From assembly GCF_000621785.1 (NCBI RefSeq), contig NZ_JHXI01000010.1, forward strand, positions 124,001-188,000: a DNA stretch of 64,000 nt, written 5' to 3'. The notes under the pieces are model-generated. The model worked only from the letters and a program-made list of their open reading frames with translations. It searched no databases and had not been told where the DNA came from. Position numbers and translations under genes: made by a program. Source of the stretch: Ruminococcus flavefaciens ND2009. Lineage in GTDB: Bacteria > Bacillota > Clostridia > Oscillospirales > Ruminococcaceae. Positions 52,263 to 61,290 of the stretch are shown one piece after another (positions within the stretch are counted from its first letter, which is position 1; the number at the start of each line of letters is the position of its first letter).

Positions 52263-54164
52263 ATGGAAACCAAACAGTTCAAAGCAGAGTCCAAAAGACT
52301 TCTCGATATGATGATCCACTCGATCTATACTCATAAGGAGATCTTCCTCCGTGAGCTTATCTCCAACGCCAGCGACGCTATCGATAAGCTGTATTTCAAA
52401 TCACTCACCGACGACAAGGTCGGCCTCAATAAAGACGATTTCGCTATCTGGATCTCCGCCGACAAGGACAGCCGCACACTCAAGATAACCGATAACGGTA
52501 TCGGCATGACCGAGGAGGAGCTGGAGAACAACCTGGGTACTATCGCAAACAGCGGCTCATTCAAGTTCAAGAACGAGAACAAGCTTGAGGACGATAACCA
52601 GATAATCGGTCAGTTCGGTGTAGGCTTCTACTCCGCGTTCATGGTAGCCAAGAAGGTCACTGTCATCACCAAGGCTTACGGCAGCGACAAGGCTTATCAG
52701 TGGGAGTCCGAGGGCGTTGACGGCTATACCATTACAGAAGCCGACAAGAAGTCCGCAGGTACCGAGATAATCCTGGAGCTCCTTGACGACACCGAGGATG
52801 AGAACTACACCGAGTTCCTTGACCAGTACAGGATCAAGTCACTCGTCACCAAGTATTCCGACTATATCCGCTTCCCCATCAAGATGGAGGTATCACACAG
52901 CCGTCCCAAGGAGCAGTCCGAGGAGGACAAGGAGGCTAACAAGCCCCTTGAATATGAGGATTACATCGAAGTTGAGACCCTCAACAGCATGGTGCCCCTG
53001 TGGAAGAAGAACAAAAACGAGCTCAAGGAGGAGGACTACAAGCACTTCTACACAGAGAAGTTCTTTGATTACAACGAGCCTCTCAAATACGCTCATATCA
53101 GCAATGAGATGCCCTCATATAATGCCCTGCTCTACATTCCCTCAAAGGCTCCCTTTGACTATTACTCAAAGGAGTACGAAAAGGGACTCCAGCTCTACTC
53201 AAACGGCGTCCTCATCATGGACAAGTGCGCAGACCTGCTCCCCGACTATTTCAGCTTCGTAAAGGGTCTTGTGGACTCCGAAGACCTGTCACTGAATATC
53301 TCCCGTGAGATGCTCCAGCACGACAGACAGCTGAAGGTCATCGCAAAGAGCATAGAAAAGACCATCAGCAACGAGCTGAAAAAAATGCTCAAGAACGAGC
53401 GTGAGAAGTATGAGGAGTTCTGGAAGGCTTTCGGCTTACAGCTCAAATACGGTATATACAGCGACTTCGGCATGAACAAGGAGAAACTCCAGGATCTGCT
53501 GATGTTCACCTCATCAAACGAGCATAAGCTTGTAACACTTGACGAGTACGTTACCGCAATGCGCGAGGATCAGAAGTACATCTACTACGCAACAGGCGAG
53601 AGTGCAGCCCGTATCGAGCAGCTCCCCCAGACAGAGCTTGTCAAGGACAACGGCTTCGAGATACTCTATCTCACCGACAATATCGACGAATTTGCAATAA
53701 AGTCACTGATGAAGTATAAGGACAAGGAATTCAAGTCCGTATCCGCTGACGATCTGGGGCTTGACACTCCCGAGAAGAAGGAGGAACTCAAGGCTAAGGA
53801 GGAGGAGAGCGCAGACCTGCTCAAGGAGCTCCAGGAGGCTCTGAACGGCAAGGTAACAAAGGTAGCTCTCTCACAGAGACTGAAGTCCCACCCTGTATGC
53901 CTCACCAGCGAGGGCGAGATCTCACTGGAAATGGAGAAGGTGCTCAACTCCATGCCCACCGACCAGAAGATACACGCACAGCGTGTCCTTGAGATCAATC
54001 CCGACCACGAGATCTTCGGCAAGCTGAAGTCACTCAGCGAGGGCGGAGACAAGGAAAAGATCGGCAAGTACGCAAAGCTCCTCTACGATCAGGCGCTCCT
54101 TATCGAGGGCATGAGCATAGAGGACCCCGTAGAGTTCTCAAACCTTATCTGCGAGCTGATGTAA
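52263..54164 (+). CDS. htpG: Molecular chaperone HtpG (Hsp90)
   Basis: 633 residues, full length. The ATP-binding GHKL domain has [23 protein letters not shown] and [20 protein letters not shown]; the middle domain follows with [16 protein letters not shown], and a C-terminal dimerisation domain ends the protein. HtpG remodels client proteins in the cytoplasm together with the DnaK system. It is a single-gene unit with its own promoter, a perfect CIRCE operator and a terminator-like hairpin, so it is heat-inducible by inference. Confidence 0.97.
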   Translation: METKQFKAESKRLLDMMIHSIYTHKEIFLRELISNASDAIDKLYFKSLTDDKVGLNKDDFAIWISADKDSRTLKITDNGIGMTEEELENNLGTIANSGSFKFKNENKLEDDNQIIGQFGVGFYSAFMVAKKVTVITKAYGSDKAYQWESEGVDGYTITEADKKSAGTEIILELLDDTEDENYTEFLDQYRIKSLVTKYSDYIRFPIKMEVSHSRPKEQSEEDKEANKPLEYEDYIEVETLNSMVPLWKKNKNELKEEDYKHFYTEKFFDYNEPLKYAHISNEMPSYNALLYIPSKAPFDYYSKEYEKGLQLYSNGVLIMDKCADLLPDYFSFVKGLVDSEDLSLNISREMLQHDRQLKVIAKSIEKTISNELKKMLKNEREKYEEFWKAFGLQLKYGIYSDFGMNKEKLQDLLMFTSSNEHKLVTLDEYVTAMREDQKYIYYATGESAARIEQLPQTELVKDNGFEILYLTDNIDEFAIKSLMKYKDKEFKSVSADDLGLDTPEKKEELKAKEEESADLLKELQEALNGKVTKVALSQRLKSHPVCLTSEGEISLEMEKVLNSMPTDQKIHAQRVLEINPDHEIFGKLKSLSEGGDKEKIGKYAKLLYDQALLIEGMSIEDPVEFSNLICELM

Positions 54165-54188
54165 GCAGACGTCATATAAAAATAAATT

Positions 54189-54217
54189 CCCCCTTTGCGG
54201 AAAACCTGCAAAGGGGG
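54189..54217. terminator. Terminator-like hairpin between htpG and the triple-dockerin gene
   Basis: A 10-bp stem, CCCCCTTTGC / GCAAAGGGGG, with a 9-base loop. A T-rich tail follows on both strands (ATAATTTATT to the right), so it can serve both convergent genes. Confidence 0.7.
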
Positions 54218-54247
54218 ATAATTTATTATATTCGGTTGTAAAAATGA

Positions 54248-54979
54248 TTATCTCCAGGTGAAACAACGGTCACTGATATAGCATGCCAGTATAATAAGAT
54301 CATCACCATCAACATTTCCGTCAAGGTTGAGATCAGCTCTTCTCAGTCCTACATCACTTACCATTACAGTACTGTCTTCAGCAACAAATCTTCCTAAAAC
54401 TATCTGGTCGGAAATGTCTACATATCCGTCATTTGTAACATCGCCCCAATTTACGTACAGAGAGCTGATGTCTCCCAGTGCATAGCGAGCGATAAGTACA
54501 TGGTCGAATGAGTTGATAACACCGTCAGCGTTAACGTCTGCTGCGATAAGGTTGATCTGATCTGAGCCGAATCCTGTACCAAGTCCGTCATTAACATAAT
54601 CATATACTGTATAGGCATCGTAAATATCAACTTCTCCGTCACCATCAGCGTCACCGTACAGATTATAACCTAATGTCTTTTTCCTTACATAGTCTTTCGC
54701 AAGAACTGTATCGGCAGATGTAACATAACCATCGCCGTTTACGTCTGCTTTGATCTTCTGTCTATATGTCAGATTTGCGCCATTGTTTCGTGCTGCATCG
54801 CGGATAAGATTAACATCTGCTGTGGTCACTTTCCTGTCACCGTTGAGGTCGCCGAAGTAGTACTTGGGCTCGTCCCAGCCTGCGGGAGCTGCGTTTGCTG
54901 TAAGAGAACCTGCCATGGGGATAGCTGCCATAACAGCTGTAGTAATTGCTGCTGCGATTTTTTTCATTGTCTTATTCAT
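54248..54979 (-). CDS. Secreted protein of three tandem type I dockerin modules
   Basis: 243 residues. After a signal peptide (1-30) there is nothing but calcium-loop repeats: GDLNGDRKVTTAD (43), ADVNGDGYVTSAD (78), GDADGDGEVDIYD (109), ADVNADGVINSFD (147), GDVTNDGYVDISD (179) and ADLNLDGNVDGDD (215). Spaced about 31-39 residues, they form three pairs, i.e. three dockerins without any enzyme or binding module. Each loop has the Asp/Asn positions for calcium. Such a protein could bridge several cohesins or cap them. It stands alone, with its own start behind AAAAGGAA. Confidence 0.88.
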   Translation of the reverse strand: MNKTMKKIAAAITTAVMAAIPMAGSLTANAAPAGWDEPKYYFGDLNGDRKVTTADVNLIRDAARNNGANLTYRQKIKADVNGDGYVTSADTVLAKDYVRKKTLGYNLYGDADGDGEVDIYDAYTVYDYVNDGLGTGFGSDQINLIAADVNADGVINSFDHVLIARYALGDISSLYVNWGDVTNDGYVDISDQIVLGRFVAEDSTVMVSDVGLRRADLNLDGNVDGDDLIILACYISDRCFTWR

Positions 54980-55033
54980 TGTCTTGATTCCTTTTCAGTT
55001 ATTTAGTAAAACGTAAATTATAAATATAGTGTT

Positions 55034-55049
55034 GAGATTGCGCAGTCTC
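55034..55049. promoter_or_regulatory. Near-palindrome upstream of the triple-dockerin gene
   Basis: GAGATTGC / GCAGTCTC: a 16-bp palindrome with one G-T type mismatch, about 60 bp before the start codon and near an ATTATA that would be a -10 (55017-55022) on the minus strand. No good -35 is seen, so the role is uncertain. Confidence 0.25.
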
Positions 55050-55185
55050 TATCTGCCATTGTACACCGCGGGAAAGAAAATGAGCAGAATGTTGCACACG
55101 GTTAACAACTATTTCGTACAAAATATATTAAACTGTTGAATTTATTTTCGCATAATCATCAAAAAATAAGACGGTATATAAAAAA

Positions 55186-55205
55186 CGGTACACCTTCGTG
55201 TACCG
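55186..55205. terminator. Terminator of the recA-pgsA-dtxR operon
   Basis: An 8-bp stem, CGGTACAC / GTGTACCG, with loop CTTC. A TTTTTT run follows on the minus strand. It lies six bases past the stop codon at 55212. Confidence 0.85.
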
Positions 55206-55211
55206 CTTTTC

Positions 55212-55598
55212 TTATGCGCTCTTTTTTCTGAGTGTGCGTTTAACTATGCCCTTGAGGCGCTCACAGGTGTCCTGGGGGAAGTCCGTGATGAACTTTATCG
55301 CCTGCTCGTGAGCCTCCTCCTTGGGAAGCTTCAGGAACTTGTGGAAGAACATATACACCTCGTTGAATGATGAGAATATCTCGTTAACAGCCTTTTCGCC
55401 CTCGGGGGTAAGTACCACGCTGTTGCAGAAGTCCTCATACACATATCCGCAGTTTGCCAGGCACCTGAGCATCTTGCTGACGCTGGGTCTGGAAACTCCC
55501 AGATGACGGGATATAGTTACACAGCGGACATACTCCTCTGTGTCGGACAGTTCCTTTATAGCAACCAGATATTTTATCTGACCTGCACAGTGTTTCAT
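55212..55598 (-). CDS. DtxR/MntR-like metal-dependent transcription regulator
   Basis: 128 residues. The N-terminus is a winged helix (VRCVTISRHLGVSRPSVSKML, with the recognition helix in SRPSVSKML), and the second half contains an acidic and His-containing dimerisation region (HEQAIKFITDFPQ). It resembles the shorter DtxR/MntR family of iron- or manganese-sensing repressors, but the SH3-like third domain is absent. Metal type and targets are unknown. It is the last gene of the operon, 28 bp after pgsA. Confidence 0.78.
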   Translation of the reverse strand: MKHCAGQIKYLVAIKELSDTEEYVRCVTISRHLGVSRPSVSKMLRCLANCGYVYEDFCNSVVLTPEGEKAVNEIFSSFNEVYMFFHKFLKLPKEEAHEQAIKFITDFPQDTCERLKGIVKRTLRKKSA

Positions 55599-55626
55599 TT
55601 TTTACTCCTTTCAGAAATACAACGGC

Positions 55627-56211
55627 TCATTTATCAGAGTCGATAAGGTGCCAGTAGCCCTTGAGATATACAGCTCCCGAGATAACGGTGAGAACGGTGG
55701 ATATCCATACCAGAACGGGAACGAGGATATTGTCCACAGCGTTTCTGAAACCGTCGGGGAAGTCGATACTGAGATCGAAGCAGAGACACAGCCAGAACAG
55801 TATAGCCACGATAGCTACCATGGTAAAGGCTGTCTTCAGCTTGCCCCAGATACCTGCGGCAACCACCACACCGCTGTTAGCGGCGAGGAGCCTGAGTCCC
55901 GAGACCATGAATTCCCTGGCGATGATGATGATGAGCGGTATTGCTCCCATGTTCACCTCGCTAAGCTCCACAAAGACCGTAAGTGCGGCGATTACCAGGA
56001 CCTTATCCGCAAGGGGGTCCAGGAACTTTCCGAAATTAGTTACCAGATTGCGTTTTCTTGCTATTTTTCCATCGAGAGCATCCGTAATGGAGGCTGCTGC
56101 GAATATCACCAGAGCTATACCATAGTGGAAGGGTATGTCGATGTACATAAAGAGCAGAAAAAACGGTATAAGTATGACTCTCAGCAGAGTCAGCTTATTT
56201 GGCAGATTCAT
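55627..56211 (-). CDS. pgsA: CDP-diacylglycerol-glycerol-3-phosphate 3-phosphatidyltransferase
   Basis: 194 residues with about five membrane helices and the CDP-alcohol phosphotransferase motif DALDGKIARKRNLVTNFGKF then LDPLADK (the DG..AR..G..D..D pattern). It makes phosphatidylglycerol phosphate, the precursor of phosphatidylglycerol. It overlaps rimO by four bases, and the recA-recX-rimO-pgsA order, with pgsA upstream or downstream of recA, is common in Firmicutes. Confidence 0.95.
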   Translation of the reverse strand: MNLPNKLTLLRVILIPFFLLFMYIDIPFHYGIALVIFAAASITDALDGKIARKRNLVTNFGKFLDPLADKVLVIAALTVFVELSEVNMGAIPLIIIIAREFMVSGLRLLAANSGVVVAAGIWGKLKTAFTMVAIVAILFWLCLCFDLSIDFPDGFRNAVDNILVPVLVWISTVLTVISGAVYLKGYWHLIDSDK

Positions 56212-57539
56212 TTGCTTATCACCTCTCCTATAAGGTCGTAATCAAGGGTATCGGTGATCCTGATCGTGACGTATTCACCGATCTCAAGGGGCGTTTCGGA
56301 CGTAAAGAACACCTTTCCGTCAATGTCGGGAGCGTCCAGGGGAGTTCTGCCGAACCAGCACTCGCCGAACCTGTCGAAGCCCTCCACCACGGCGGTGAGC
56401 TCCGCGCCCATGAGTTTTTCGTTGTTTTCGCAGCTGATGAGCATCTGCTGCTCCATAATTATGTCAGCACGGTGAGAAGCGGTCTCCTCATCTATCTGAT
56501 CGGGCATATCGTAAGCCTTTGTGCCCTCCTCACGGGAATACGCAAAGCAGCCCAGCCTGTCAAAGCGGACTCTCTTCACGAACTCAGCCAGCTCCTCGAA
56601 CTGCTCCTCGGTCTCTCCGGGGAAGCCTGTTATGAGGGTAGTCCTGAGTATGATGCCGGGCACCTTTTCGCGGATATGCCTGAACAGCTCCTCCAGCTTT
56701 TCGGTGTCGCCCCAGCGGTTCATTTTACTGAGGATCTCCCCGTTGCAGTGCTGAATGGGTATCTCCAGATACTTCACCAGCTTATCCTCTCTTGCGATAA
56801 CGTCAAGGAGCTCGTCGGTAATGCGCTCGGGATAGCAGTAAAGGGTGCGTATCCAGCGTATACCCTCAATTTTGCAGAGCTCGGTGAGGAGCTCCGGGAG
56901 CTTCTGTTCGCCGTAGAGATCCTTGCCGTACTGAGCGGTATCCTGAGCGATGACCACCAGCTCGGTAACGCCATTCTCTGCAAGATAGCGTGCTTCCCTG
57001 AGTATATCCTCCATGGGTACGCTGCGGAACTTTCCTCTTATCAGGGGGATAGCGCAGTAGGTACAGCAGTTGGAGCAGCCCTCGGCTATCTTGAGATATG
57101 TGAAGAAGGGCAGAGTTGAGATGACTCTCTCTCCGCTGAGCTCCGCGTCCAGCTTGGGCGCGAAACAGACGTATCTCTCACCTGCCATGACGCGGTCCAG
57201 GACGTCAACGATGTCCTTGGTATTTCCAATGCCTATAACAGCGTCTGCCTCGGGAAACTGCTCAGCAGCCTCCTCCTTGTACCTCTCAACGAGGCAGCCT
57301 GTGATGATTATCTTTTTAAGGGTGCCCTCCTCCTTGAGCTTGCCCAGCTCAAGAATGGTGTCGATAGCCTCCTCCTTTGCGGACTTTATGAAGCCGCAGG
57401 TATTGACTACTGCCACATCGGCAAGTCCGGGCTCTGTCACCAGCTGATAGCCGTGACTTCTCAGCTTGTAGAGCATACGCTCCGAATCCACAAGGTTCTT
57501 TGAACAGCCAAGAGAAACCATTCCCACCTTGATCGCCAT
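56208..57539 (-). CDS. rimO: Ribosomal protein S12 methylthiotransferase
   Basis: 443 residues from the ATG at 57537-57539 (MAIKVGMVSLGCSKNLVDSE) behind GAGGAGG. The N-terminal domain has three cysteines for one iron-sulfur cluster, the radical-SAM motif CSNCCTYCAIP holds the second, and a TRAM domain ends the protein. It adds a methylthio group to Asp88 of protein S12. The sequence MVSLGCSKNLVDSE distinguishes RimO from MiaB. It lies one base after the recX stop codon and overlaps pgsA. Confidence 0.95.
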   Translation of the reverse strand: MAIKVGMVSLGCSKNLVDSERMLYKLRSHGYQLVTEPGLADVAVVNTCGFIKSAKEEAIDTILELGKLKEEGTLKKIIITGCLVERYKEEAAEQFPEADAVIGIGNTKDIVDVLDRVMAGERYVCFAPKLDAELSGERVISTLPFFTYLKIAEGCSNCCTYCAIPLIRGKFRSVPMEDILREARYLAENGVTELVVIAQDTAQYGKDLYGEQKLPELLTELCKIEGIRWIRTLYCYPERITDELLDVIAREDKLVKYLEIPIQHCNGEILSKMNRWGDTEKLEELFRHIREKVPGIILRTTLITGFPGETEEQFEELAEFVKRVRFDRLGCFAYSREEGTKAYDMPDQIDEETASHRADIIMEQQMLISCENNEKLMGAELTAVVEGFDRFGECWFGRTPLDAPDIDGKVFFTSETPLEIGEYVTIRITDTLDYDLIGEVISK

Positions 57540-57540
57540 A

Positions 57541-58182
57541 TCAGTTTTCCTCCTCGGGGTCATATCCGTTCTCGAAGTATTCCTTCACGGCATGGTTTAT
57601 GTCTGTATAGTCGTAGCCGTACCTCACAAGAGCGTTCTTGACCTTTTCAATTGATTTTCTGTCCTCACGGTCTGTCAGATAGCGTGAGTGCTTTGTCCGC
57701 AGAAGCTCGTCAAGGTTCTCGCGGAAGCTGTCGGCGTAGGGCTCAAGAGCGTCCTCAGCGATGAATTCGCTTATCCCCTTCTGCATCAGCTCTCTTTTTG
57801 AGCGGCGGAAGCCGTAGTGCTTTGACTCCACCAGCTTTCGCGCCATACGCTCGGCATATCTCTCGTCGTCGATGAAGCCGTGCTCGGTGAGCCTTTTCAT
57901 GACTGCCGTGCACAGTGCCTCGCTTTTATAGTTATCCACCAGCTTCTCCAGCATTTCCTTGTAGGTGTAGTCCCTGTAATCCAGCAGGTACAGCGCCCTC
58001 TGATAGGCTCTGCGAAAGTTGGAGGCGTAAATTATCTTTCTAAGGGTGTCGCGGTCGGTCTCCATGCCTGAGCGTATACCGAAATCGGTGATTATGTCCG
58101 CATGGAGATAGAGCTTGCGCCCGTCGTCCAGCTCTGCCTCAAAGGTAGAGCTCTTGTATCGTTTGACCGATAATATCTTCAT
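57541..58182 (-). CDS. recX: Regulatory protein RecX
   Basis: 213 residues. The three-helix RecX repeats are visible in YLLDYRDYTYKEMLEKLVDN, ERYAERMARKLVESKHYGFR and KRELMQKGIS. RecX binds RecA filaments and limits their growth. Position directly after recA with a one-base overlap is typical. A C-terminal acidic stretch ends the protein (YFENGYDPEEEN). Confidence 0.9.
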   Translation of the reverse strand: MKILSVKRYKSSTFEAELDDGRKLYLHADIITDFGIRSGMETDRDTLRKIIYASNFRRAYQRALYLLDYRDYTYKEMLEKLVDNYKSEALCTAVMKRLTEHGFIDDERYAERMARKLVESKHYGFRRSKRELMQKGISEFIAEDALEPYADSFRENLDELLRTKHSRYLTDREDRKSIEKVKNALVRYGYDYTDINHAVKEYFENGYDPEEEN

Positions 58183-59369
58183 TATTCCTCAGCAGGAGTG
58201 AACTCCTCAAAGTTCTCATCGAAGTTTGCGAGAACGTCGTCATTTGCGCCGCCGTCCTCAGCGGGTGCCTTCCCGGCAGCAGCGGGAGCCGCACTGTCGG
58301 CGTCCTTCTTGCCCTTCTTCGGAGCAGCAGCCTTAAGCTCGTCCTTACGGGCAAGGATCTGCTCCTCGATCTCCTTCATGAGGTTCTCGTCGTTCTGAAG
58401 GAGCTCCTTGACGTTGTCACGTCCCTGTCCCAGCTTCTGATCCTTGTAGCTGAACCATGAGCCGCCCTTCTTGATGATGTCAAGGTCAACGGCAAGGTCA
58501 AGCACCTCACCTGTACGGGAAATTCCCGTACCGTACATAAGGTCGAACTCGCACTCCTTGAAGGGAGGAGCAACCTTGTTCTTAACTATCTTGCAGCGTG
58601 TGCAGGCGCCGATAACGTCTGTACCCGACTTGATGACCTCGCCCTTTCTTACCTCGATACGGACAGATGAATAGAACTTCAGAGCACGTCCGCCGGGGGT
58701 AGTCTCGGGGTTTCCGTACATAACACCGATCTTCTCACGGATCTGGTTGATGAAAATAGCTACACAGTTGGACTTGGATATAGCCGCCGTCAGCTTTCTC
58801 ATAGCCTGGGACATAAGACGGGCAAGCTGACCTACATGGAGGTCGCCCATTTCGCCGTCGATCTCGGCACGGGTAGTCATAGCAGCGATAGAGTCAAGAA
58901 CTATCACGTCGATAGCGCCTGAACGGATAAGAGCCTCTGCGATCTCCAGAGCCTGCTCACCGCTGTCGGGCTGTGAAACGAGGAGGTCGTCGATGTTGAC
59001 GCCGAGAGCCTGTGCGTACACGGGGTCAAGGGCGTGTTCAACGTCGATGAAAGCAGCCTCGCCGCCTGCCTTCTGAGCCTGAGCCACGATGGAGAGAGCA
59101 ACGGTGGTCTTACCTGAGCTCTCGGGACCGTAGATCTCAACGATACGTCCTCTGGGGACACCGCCTATACCCAGAGCCATGTCCAGTGTCATGGAGCCTG
59201 TGGGGATAGCGTCAACGTTGAGGGTCTTGGTCTGTCCCAGACGCATAACAGCGCCTGCGCCGTACTTCTTTTCTATCTGCTTGAGAGCGCCCTCAAGAGC
59301 GGTCTTCTTGTCCTCTTTTGTGGTAACTCTCACAACGGTAGGCTTCTTAGCAAGTTCCTTCTTAGCCAT
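58182..59369 (-). CDS. recA: DNA recombinase RecA
   Basis: 395 residues from the ATG at 59367-59369 ([20 protein letters not shown]) behind AGGAGG; an earlier ATG in the frame is unsupported. It has Walker [10 protein letters not shown], the [10 protein letters not shown] strand, loop L2 ([20 protein letters not shown]) and a C-terminal tail that is longer than usual, Ala/Lys-rich then acidic ([19 protein letters not shown]). RecA forms ATP-driven filaments for strand exchange and triggers LexA cleavage. It overlaps recX by one base and follows prmC by 26 bp. Confidence 0.97.
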   Translation of the reverse strand: MAKKELAKKPTVVRVTTKEDKKTALEGALKQIEKKYGAGAVMRLGQTKTLNVDAIPTGSMTLDMALGIGGVPRGRIVEIYGPESSGKTTVALSIVAQAQKAGGEAAFIDVEHALDPVYAQALGVNIDDLLVSQPDSGEQALEIAEALIRSGAIDVIVLDSIAAMTTRAEIDGEMGDLHVGQLARLMSQAMRKLTAAISKSNCVAIFINQIREKIGVMYGNPETTPGGRALKFYSSVRIEVRKGEVIKSGTDVIGACTRCKIVKNKVAPPFKECEFDLMYGTGISRTGEVLDLAVDLDIIKKGGSWFSYKDQKLGQGRDNVKELLQNDENLMKEIEEQILARKDELKAAAPKKGKKDADSAAPAAAGKAPAEDGGANDDVLANFDENFEEFTPAEE

Positions 59370-59395
59370 TGGGATTTCCTCCTGTCCTGCCTGCG

Positions 59396-60265
59396 TCACG
59401 CAGGTCTGTTTACTATTATATTCCTTGCGGCGGCAGTTCTGATGATACCTCCGCCGTCCTGTCTCAGCTCCACATCGGTGAAGCTGTTTTCTTCCAGAAT
59501 GTCCTTTACGTCCTCATGCTGACCCATGCCGAATTCATAGGCGATGAAGCCGCCCTCCTTCACGGATACCTTCCAGAGCTGAGTCAGCGCCCTGTAGAAG
59601 CCAAGACCGTCCTCGCCGCCGAAAAGCGCCTCCGCAGGCTCGTAGGTGACCTCGGTCATGAGCTCGCTCATATCCTTTGAAGTGAGGTATGGGGGATTGC
59701 TGACCAGTATATCCAGTCCCATGAGGGAACGGGCGGTCTCCCGCTTCAGCACATCTCCCTGTATTATATGTATGTCGCCGCAGCCGTTGAGCTGCGTATT
59801 CTGTCTGAGATAAGTGAGCGCCTTTTCCGACAGCTCCACAGCGTAGACCTCAGCCTCGGGGAGCTCCTTTTTCAGAGCCACGGCTATACAACCGCTTCCG
59901 CTGCAAAGGTCGGCTATTTTAGGCGCCTTCAAGCCCTCTCTGCGGCAGATGTCAAGCACCTGCTCCACCAGAGTCTCGGTATCGGGACGGGGTATGAGAA
60001 CTCCCTCCCCCACCTTGAAACGGCAGCCCCAGAACTCCCACTGTCCCAGCAGGTACTGGAGGGGATAGCCCTGAGCTCTGCGCTCTGCAAGGGCAAGTAT
60101 CTCCGCCGCCTTTTCATCGGGGACGGGCGTTTTCGGTGCAAACATGGGATTGCGCTCTCCCAGAAGGTCCTGAAAGATACAGTTTGTATCGAAATCGGCA
60201 GTCTCCTCATCGCGCTGAGCGATAAGACTGCGGACCTGTGCAAAGAGCTCTCCCCGGGTCACCAC
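59396..60265 (-). CDS. prmC: Peptide chain release factor N5-glutamine methyltransferase
   Basis: 289 residues. It has the helical N-terminal domain with [14 protein letters not shown], the SAM site [17 protein letters not shown] and the catalytic motif LVSNPPYL. PrmC methylates the Gln in the GGQ loop of release factors 1 and 2. The start is a GTG at 60265, close to AGGAGG, overlapping the end of yqhQ by seven bases. The yqhQ-prmC neighbour pair is conserved in many Firmicutes. Confidence 0.92.
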   Translation of the reverse strand: MVTRGELFAQVRSLIAQRDEETADFDTNCIFQDLLGERNPMFAPKTPVPDEKAAEILALAERRAQGYPLQYLLGQWEFWGCRFKVGEGVLIPRPDTETLVEQVLDICRREGLKAPKIADLCSGSGCIAVALKKELPEAEVYAVELSEKALTYLRQNTQLNGCGDIHIIQGDVLKRETARSLMGLDILVSNPPYLTSKDMSELMTEVTYEPAEALFGGEDGLGFYRALTQLWKVSVKEGGFIAYEFGMGQHEDVKDILEENSFTDVELRQDGGGIIRTAAARNIIVNRPA

Positions 60266-61254
60266 CTGTCCTCCTCCTTATTCTCGGGGATACAGGGCTT
60301 CATAGCTGCAATTGCTATCTCTATCATGCTGTCATCGGGCTCGCGGGTGGTTATGCGCTGCATAGCCAGTCCGGGAGCGGACAGTATCCTTGTGAACAGA
60401 TTATCGTTATTTCCCGCTATCCTTATGCACTCATAGGAAAGTCCCACAACAACGGGAAGGAGCACCAGTGAAGCCACTATCCTCTGCCATGTTACCGTAA
60501 AGGGCACAAGGCACATCACCAGTATGCTGATTATGAGCACTATGAATATGAAGCTGGTGCCGCAGCGCTTGTGGAAGCGTGTCTGCTTGCGGACGTTCTC
60601 CACTGTAAGGGGGAGCTCCGCCTCATGGCAGGCAATGGTCTTATGCTCGGCGCCGTGGTACATATACTGCCTCTTTATATCCTTCGTAAGGCTTACGATC
60701 CACATATAGGACACGAAAAGCACTATCTTCACTATGCCCTCAAGGAGCGAACGGAGTATCCTGTGCTCCTTTATGGAGGGGATAAGTCCCACCAGCCACT
60801 TGGGCAGGAACACGAAAAGACCGATAGCCAGGGCAACTCCCAGGAAAATACCGATATACATTATTATATCGTTTGCGCTGCTCTCCTTTTTCTCTGCGGG
60901 AGCCTTCGGGGCTTCCACAGCGGTAGCAGCGGCAGCCTCTGTCTTATCCTTCTTTTTCTTGTCCTCTTCCTCGTCATCGTCTGTCATCTGCTTCTCCGCA
61001 GACTTCATCATGTACTTATATCCTTTGACCAGCGAGGTGACGAAGTTGGTGCAGCCCCTTACAAGAGGAGTTTTCTTGTACCAGGGAGCGCTCTTTCCGT
61101 TATTCTCATCCCAGGTCTCAAGGTCTATGGTGCCGTCGGGAAGGCGGCACGCCATAGCTCCCGTATTGGGTCCCAGCATCATTATGCCCTCGATAAGCGC
61201 CTGTCCGCCTATCTTGGACTTGAATTTTTCCTGTGAACTGTTGTTTTTACTCAT
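60259..61254 (-). CDS. yqhQ: DUF1385 family membrane protein (YqhQ-like)
   Basis: 331 residues. The start MSKNNSSQEKFKSKIGGQAL followed by EGIMM is the usual DUF1385 beginning, and the motif MYHGAEHKTIACHE with RCGTSF is the conserved family core. Four membrane helices lie between about residues 133 and 280. An acidic, lysine-rich insert (about 88-130) is probably a flexible loop. The function is not known; the name YqhQ is from Bacillus. It leads into prmC with a seven-base overlap. Confidence 0.85.
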   Translation of the reverse strand: MSKNNSSQEKFKSKIGGQALIEGIMMLGPNTGAMACRLPDGTIDLETWDENNGKSAPWYKKTPLVRGCTNFVTSLVKGYKYMMKSAEKQMTDDDEEEDKKKKDKTEAAAATAVEAPKAPAEKKESSANDIIMYIGIFLGVALAIGLFVFLPKWLVGLIPSIKEHRILRSLLEGIVKIVLFVSYMWIVSLTKDIKRQYMYHGAEHKTIACHEAELPLTVENVRKQTRFHKRCGTSFIFIVLIISILVMCLVPFTVTWQRIVASLVLLPVVVGLSYECIRIAGNNDNLFTRILSAPGLAMQRITTREPDDSMIEIAIAAMKPCIPENKEEDRW

Positions 61255-61290
61255 TTTTCCACCTTGTTGAATATGGTAATGTAATGTGCC

